Below are positions 6,053-7,711 of a DNA stretch of 7,711 nt, in pieces. The stretch covers positions 1 through 7,711 of the forward strand of contig JAGLUD010000078.1 of the NCBI GenBank assembly GCA_023134935.1. The letters run 5' to 3'. The position numbers were made by a program, and so were the translations under genes. The stretch is from Paracoccaceae bacterium. Its GTDB lineage: Bacteria; Pseudomonadota; Alphaproteobacteria; Rhodobacterales; Rhodobacteraceae. Each line of letters begins with the position of its first letter. Position 1 is the first letter of the stretch. The notes beneath the pieces were generated by a model. It saw only the letters and a program-made list of their open reading frames with translations, was not told where the DNA came from and ran no database searches.

Positions 6053-6093
6053 AGTATATCCTTGCTACTTCCCACAACCTTGACCTGAGTCAT
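6053..6093 (-). promoter_or_regulatory. FNR/CRP-type activator site and -10 box upstream of usp
   Basis: TTGACCTGAGTCAT (6080-6093, plus strand) matches the FNR-family consensus TTGA(T/C)-N4-(A/G)TCAA at nine of ten arm positions; the core TGAC-N4-GTCA is perfectly symmetric. On the minus strand a -10 hexamer TATACT (6053-6058, 5 of 6) would start transcription near 6045-6046, placing the site's centre at about -40.5 to -41.5. No recognisable -35 hexamer is present. This is the geometry of class II FNR-activated promoters. The leader would be about 25 bases and contains the usp ribosome binding site. Confidence 0.6.
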
Positions 6094-6105
6094 ATGGTTC
6101 TGCGA

Positions 6106-6444
6106 TTACCCTTTATCGAAAAACGGCGTCATCTGCGCGACAATAACGGAGTTTTCGTCCAACGCCTGCTGCATCAACGCTTTTTCCTCGTCGGAAATAT
6201 CATGCCCTTCGGCGCGACGTTCCTTTAACGTGCCGTAGCCAGACACATCCAGCGGGGCCATATCGGCCTGCTTCAGGATGGCCACGGTCTCGCGCACGGC
6301 TTCTGCCTCGTCCACGCCGGATGCGTAACACATCAGCGCCGCGCCAGAACTGCCTTTGGGCAGGCCGTCGTTATCGGAGCGACCCACCTCGACCAGCAAG
6401 GTATAGACCTGCTGGGGGCGTTTTGCTTTGGGCGCCTCAGTCAC
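6106..6444 (-). CDS. Small protein of unknown function, coupled to dapD
   Basis: I do not recognise this family. From the GTG at 6442-6444 it encodes 112 residues: a short Lys/Pro-rich start, a hydrophobic strand (VYTLLVEV, 13-20), a small-residue segment [13 protein letters not shown] (31-43), a helix with acidic and hydrophobic faces (about 44-60), a strand-turn [10 protein letters not shown] (64-73), a charged segment, a second helix (84-97) and a final strand ([10 protein letters not shown], 99-108). The pattern suggests a compact alpha/beta fold, with no signal peptide, membrane segment or obvious catalytic motif. The GTG start overlaps the dapD stop by eight bases (GTGACTGA), implying translational coupling; an upstream in-frame ATG at 6484-6486 would give 126 residues and a 50-base overlap, and has no better ribosome binding site. 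Position suggests a role alongside DapD, but that is guilt by association only. Confidence 0.8.
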   Translation of the reverse strand: MTEAPKAKRPQQVYTLLVEVGRSDNDGLPKGSSGAALMCYASGVDEAEAVRETVAILKQADMAPLDVSGYGTLKERRAEGHDISDEEKALMQQALDENSVIVAQMTPFFDKG

Positions 6445-7264
6445 GGAGCAAGTCGTTGATGGAGGTTTTTGAGCGCGTGCGTTCATCCACTCGTTTCACG
6501 ATAATCGCGGCATAAAGGTTAACGCCGTTTTTGGATGGCATGGAGCCAGCGACAACGACCGAATAGGGCGGTACTTCGCCATACATGACTTCGCCCGTTT
6601 CGCGGTCCACGATCTTGGTGGATTTGCCGATGAATACGCCCATGCCCAGAACGGACCCTTCGCGAACGATGCAGCCTTCGACTACTTCGGAGCGCGCGCC
6701 GATAAAGCAATTGTCTTCGATGATTGTCGGACCAGCCTGCATCGGTTCCAGTACGCCACCAATGCCAACGCCGCCTGACAGGTGCACATGTTTGCCGATC
6801 TGTGCGCACGAACCAACAGTGGCCCAACCGTCAACCATTGAGCCTTCGCCGACGTATGCGCCGATGTTTACGAACGACGGCATTAGGACCACGCCGGGCG
6901 CGATATAGGCCGAACGGCGGACGATGGAACCCGGAACTGCGCGAAAGCCAGCGGCCGCCCATTGGTTTTCGCCCCAGCCAGCGAACTTATTAGGCACCTT
7001 GTCCCACCAGCTAGCATTACCATTACTGCCCTCGATCATCTCCATATCGGAAAGGCGGAACGACAGCAGTACGGCTTTCTTTGCCCACTGGTTAACGTGC
7101 CATTCACCATTATCACGCGGTTCGGCGACGCGCAGCTTACCGCTATCCAAAGCGGTTAGCGTGTCTTCAATCGCTTCACGAACCTCGCCCTTAGTGGCTG
7201 GGCTGATGGTGTCGCGCGCGTCCCATGCTGCCTCGATTGCGGTTTCTAGTTGAGCGTTTGACAT
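6437..7264 (-). CDS. dapD: 2,3,4,5-tetrahydropyridine-2,6-dicarboxylate N-succinyltransferase
   Basis: DapD uses succinyl-CoA to acylate tetrahydrodipicolinate, the committed step of the succinylase route to meso-diaminopimelate and lysine, in the cytosol. The 275-residue length equals the usual 274-275. A helical N-terminal domain (about 1-100) is followed by a left-handed beta-helix built from hexapeptide repeats (about 108-235: [20 protein letters not shown], then [15 protein letters not shown] and [14 protein letters not shown]), with the conserved MVDGWATVG (143-151; D145) and [11 protein letters not shown] (164-174). The ATG at 7262-7264 gives [10 protein letters not shown], the normal DapD beginning; a longer frame from 7342 adds 26 residues running through the promoter region. 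The ribosome binding site (GGGAA) is modest. The small unknown gene overlaps its stop; the LOG-family gene is divergent. No dapE is visible in the window. Confidence 0.97.
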   Translation of the reverse strand: MSNAQLETAIEAAWDARDTISPATKGEVREAIEDTLTALDSGKLRVAEPRDNGEWHVNQWAKKAVLLSFRLSDMEMIEGSNGNASWWDKVPNKFAGWGENQWAAAGFRAVPGSIVRRSAYIAPGVVLMPSFVNIGAYVGEGSMVDGWATVGSCAQIGKHVHLSGGVGIGGVLEPMQAGPTIIEDNCFIGARSEVVEGCIVREGSVLGMGVFIGKSTKIVDRETGEVMYGEVPPYSVVVAGSMPSKNGVNLYAAIIVKRVDERTRSKTSINDLLRD

Positions 7265-7303
7265 GGTGATTCCCGTTTTGTGACTGATCTTGTTCAGATT
7301 AGG

Positions 7304-7332
7304 CCTATAATTCGGAAACGAAGCATGTGCAA
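7304..7332 (-). promoter_or_regulatory. Candidate dapD promoter
   Basis: On the minus strand, TTGCAC (7327-7332) is followed after exactly 17 bases by TATAGG (7304-7309), with a predicted start near 7297 and a leader of about 33 bases. Both hexamers are partial matches. Its -10 shares four bases with the oppositely oriented TATAAT box of the LOG-family gene. Confidence 0.4.
7306..7311 (+). promoter_or_regulatory. Consensus -10 box for LOG-family gene
   Basis: TATAAT is a perfect -10 hexamer, predicting a start near 7318 and a leader of about 42 bases before the ATG at 7360. No good -35 hexamer lies at 16-18 bases. Confidence 0.4.
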
Positions 7333-7341
7333 TATGGCACA
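7326..7341. promoter_or_regulatory. Near-palindrome between dapD and LOG gene
   Basis: TGTGCAATATGGCACA has perfect TGTGC/GCACA arms and is symmetric at seven of eight positions. It covers the candidate dapD -35 box and lies just downstream of the predicted start of the LOG-family gene, so a bound protein could block both. I recognise no known consensus. Confidence 0.3.
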
Positions 7342-7359
7342 ATTGATCATGAGGATACT

Positions 7360-7711
7360 ATGAACCGTAAACAGACCCGCTTCCCTGATGCCCGCGAGGA
7401 TGTGCAGACCTCGACAGAGGTGCCGAACACCCCGCAGACCCGTGCACCGACATATCGGCTGGCCTTTGCTGACCCCGACTTCCTGTGCCGGGACGAGCTG
7501 CGCCCCATGCGCTTGCAGCTGGAATTGCTGAAGCCGGAAATGGCGTTGGCGGAAAAGGGGATTGAAAGCACAGTTGTGTTGTTTGGCGGGGCCCGAATTC
7601 CGGACCCAGTGAATAAAGCATCGGCCCGCACGGAAACACTTGCTGATCTGTCGAAGTATTACACCGAGGCGCGGAAGTTCGCGGCACTTTGCACCAAGGC
7701 CAGCATGTCGA
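7360..7711 (+). CDS. LOG/TIGR00730-family Rossmann-fold protein, N-terminal part
   Basis: The gene starts at ATG 7360-7362, preceded by GAGGA, and is open for 117 codons to the window's edge, so the C-terminal part is missing. After a polar leader (about 1-35) and a helical stretch containing LRPMRLQLELLKPEMALA (47-64), the segment STVVLFGGARIP (70-81) matches the first strand and glycine turn of the LOG (formerly 'lysine decarboxylase-like') fold. In this family the first strand normally leads to a PGGxGTxxE motif further on, which would lie outside. Family members include cytokinin-activating phosphoribohydrolases and nucleotide 5'-monophosphate hydrolases; the long N-terminal extension resembles the larger bacterial type rather than the short LOG type. 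Divergent from dapD. Confidence 0.8.
   Translation, partial: MNRKQTRFPDAREDVQTSTEVPNTPQTRAPTYRLAFADPDFLCRDELRPMRLQLELLKPEMALAEKGIESTVVLFGGARIPDPVNKASARTETLADLSKYYTEARKFAALCTKASMS

Noticed and set aside
6022..6093. Longer Usp protein starting at 6093
   Set aside because: The extra 24 residues lie over the FNR-like site and -10 box, whereas the ATG at 6021 has GGAG at a good distance and begins the Usp fold directly.
7265..7342. Longer DapD starting at 7342
   Set aside because: The 26 added residues cover the divergent promoter region and precede a standard DapD N-terminus (MSNAQ...).

Overview
The window looks like ordinary chromosomal DNA of an alphaproteobacterium, most likely of the Rhodobacterales (Roseobacter group). 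The evidence is indirect: moderate GC content, an alphaproteobacterial-type DapD, a divergent dapD / LOG-family gene pair with a small unknown gene overlapping the dapD stop, and a DEAD-box helicase with a DbpA-like C-terminus and a lysine-rich tail. I see no insertion sequence, phage gene, CRISPR array or other mobile element, and no gene-free stretch longer than about 200 bases.

Left region (1-1629). On the minus strand, a YdjA-type nitroreductase gene overlaps by 4 bases an EI24/CysZ-like membrane protein gene, and a tRNA-Ser(GCU) gene lies downstream with its own apparent promoter. A 203-base divergent spacer separates the nitroreductase from the helicase. It holds a perfect 7+7 inverted repeat and plausible promoters facing both ways.

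Centre (1630-5090). On the plus strand, the DEAD-box RNA helicase is followed after 31 bases by a SulP-family anion transporter with a C-terminal STAS domain, which starts at TTG. No terminator is visible between them, so they may be cotranscribed. The transporter is convergent with the next gene: the two stop codons overlap, and a strong hairpin just past the transporter stop lies inside the last codons of the opposing gene.

Right region (5056-7711). On the minus strand lie dapD (lysine/peptidoglycan precursor synthesis), a small conserved-looking protein overlapping the dapD stop, a UspF-like universal stress protein, and a winged-helix MarR-like regulator. Two regulatory signals stand out. 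An FNR-type site is centred about 41 bases upstream of the inferred transcription start of the stress-protein gene, which is class II activator geometry. A palindrome covers the -10 region of the MarR-like gene, whose promoter would give a nearly leaderless mRNA. Divergent to dapD, a LOG/TIGR00730-family gene starts and runs off the right edge.

I found no clearly new system. The best leads are the regulatory architectures and the unknown small protein coupled to dapD.
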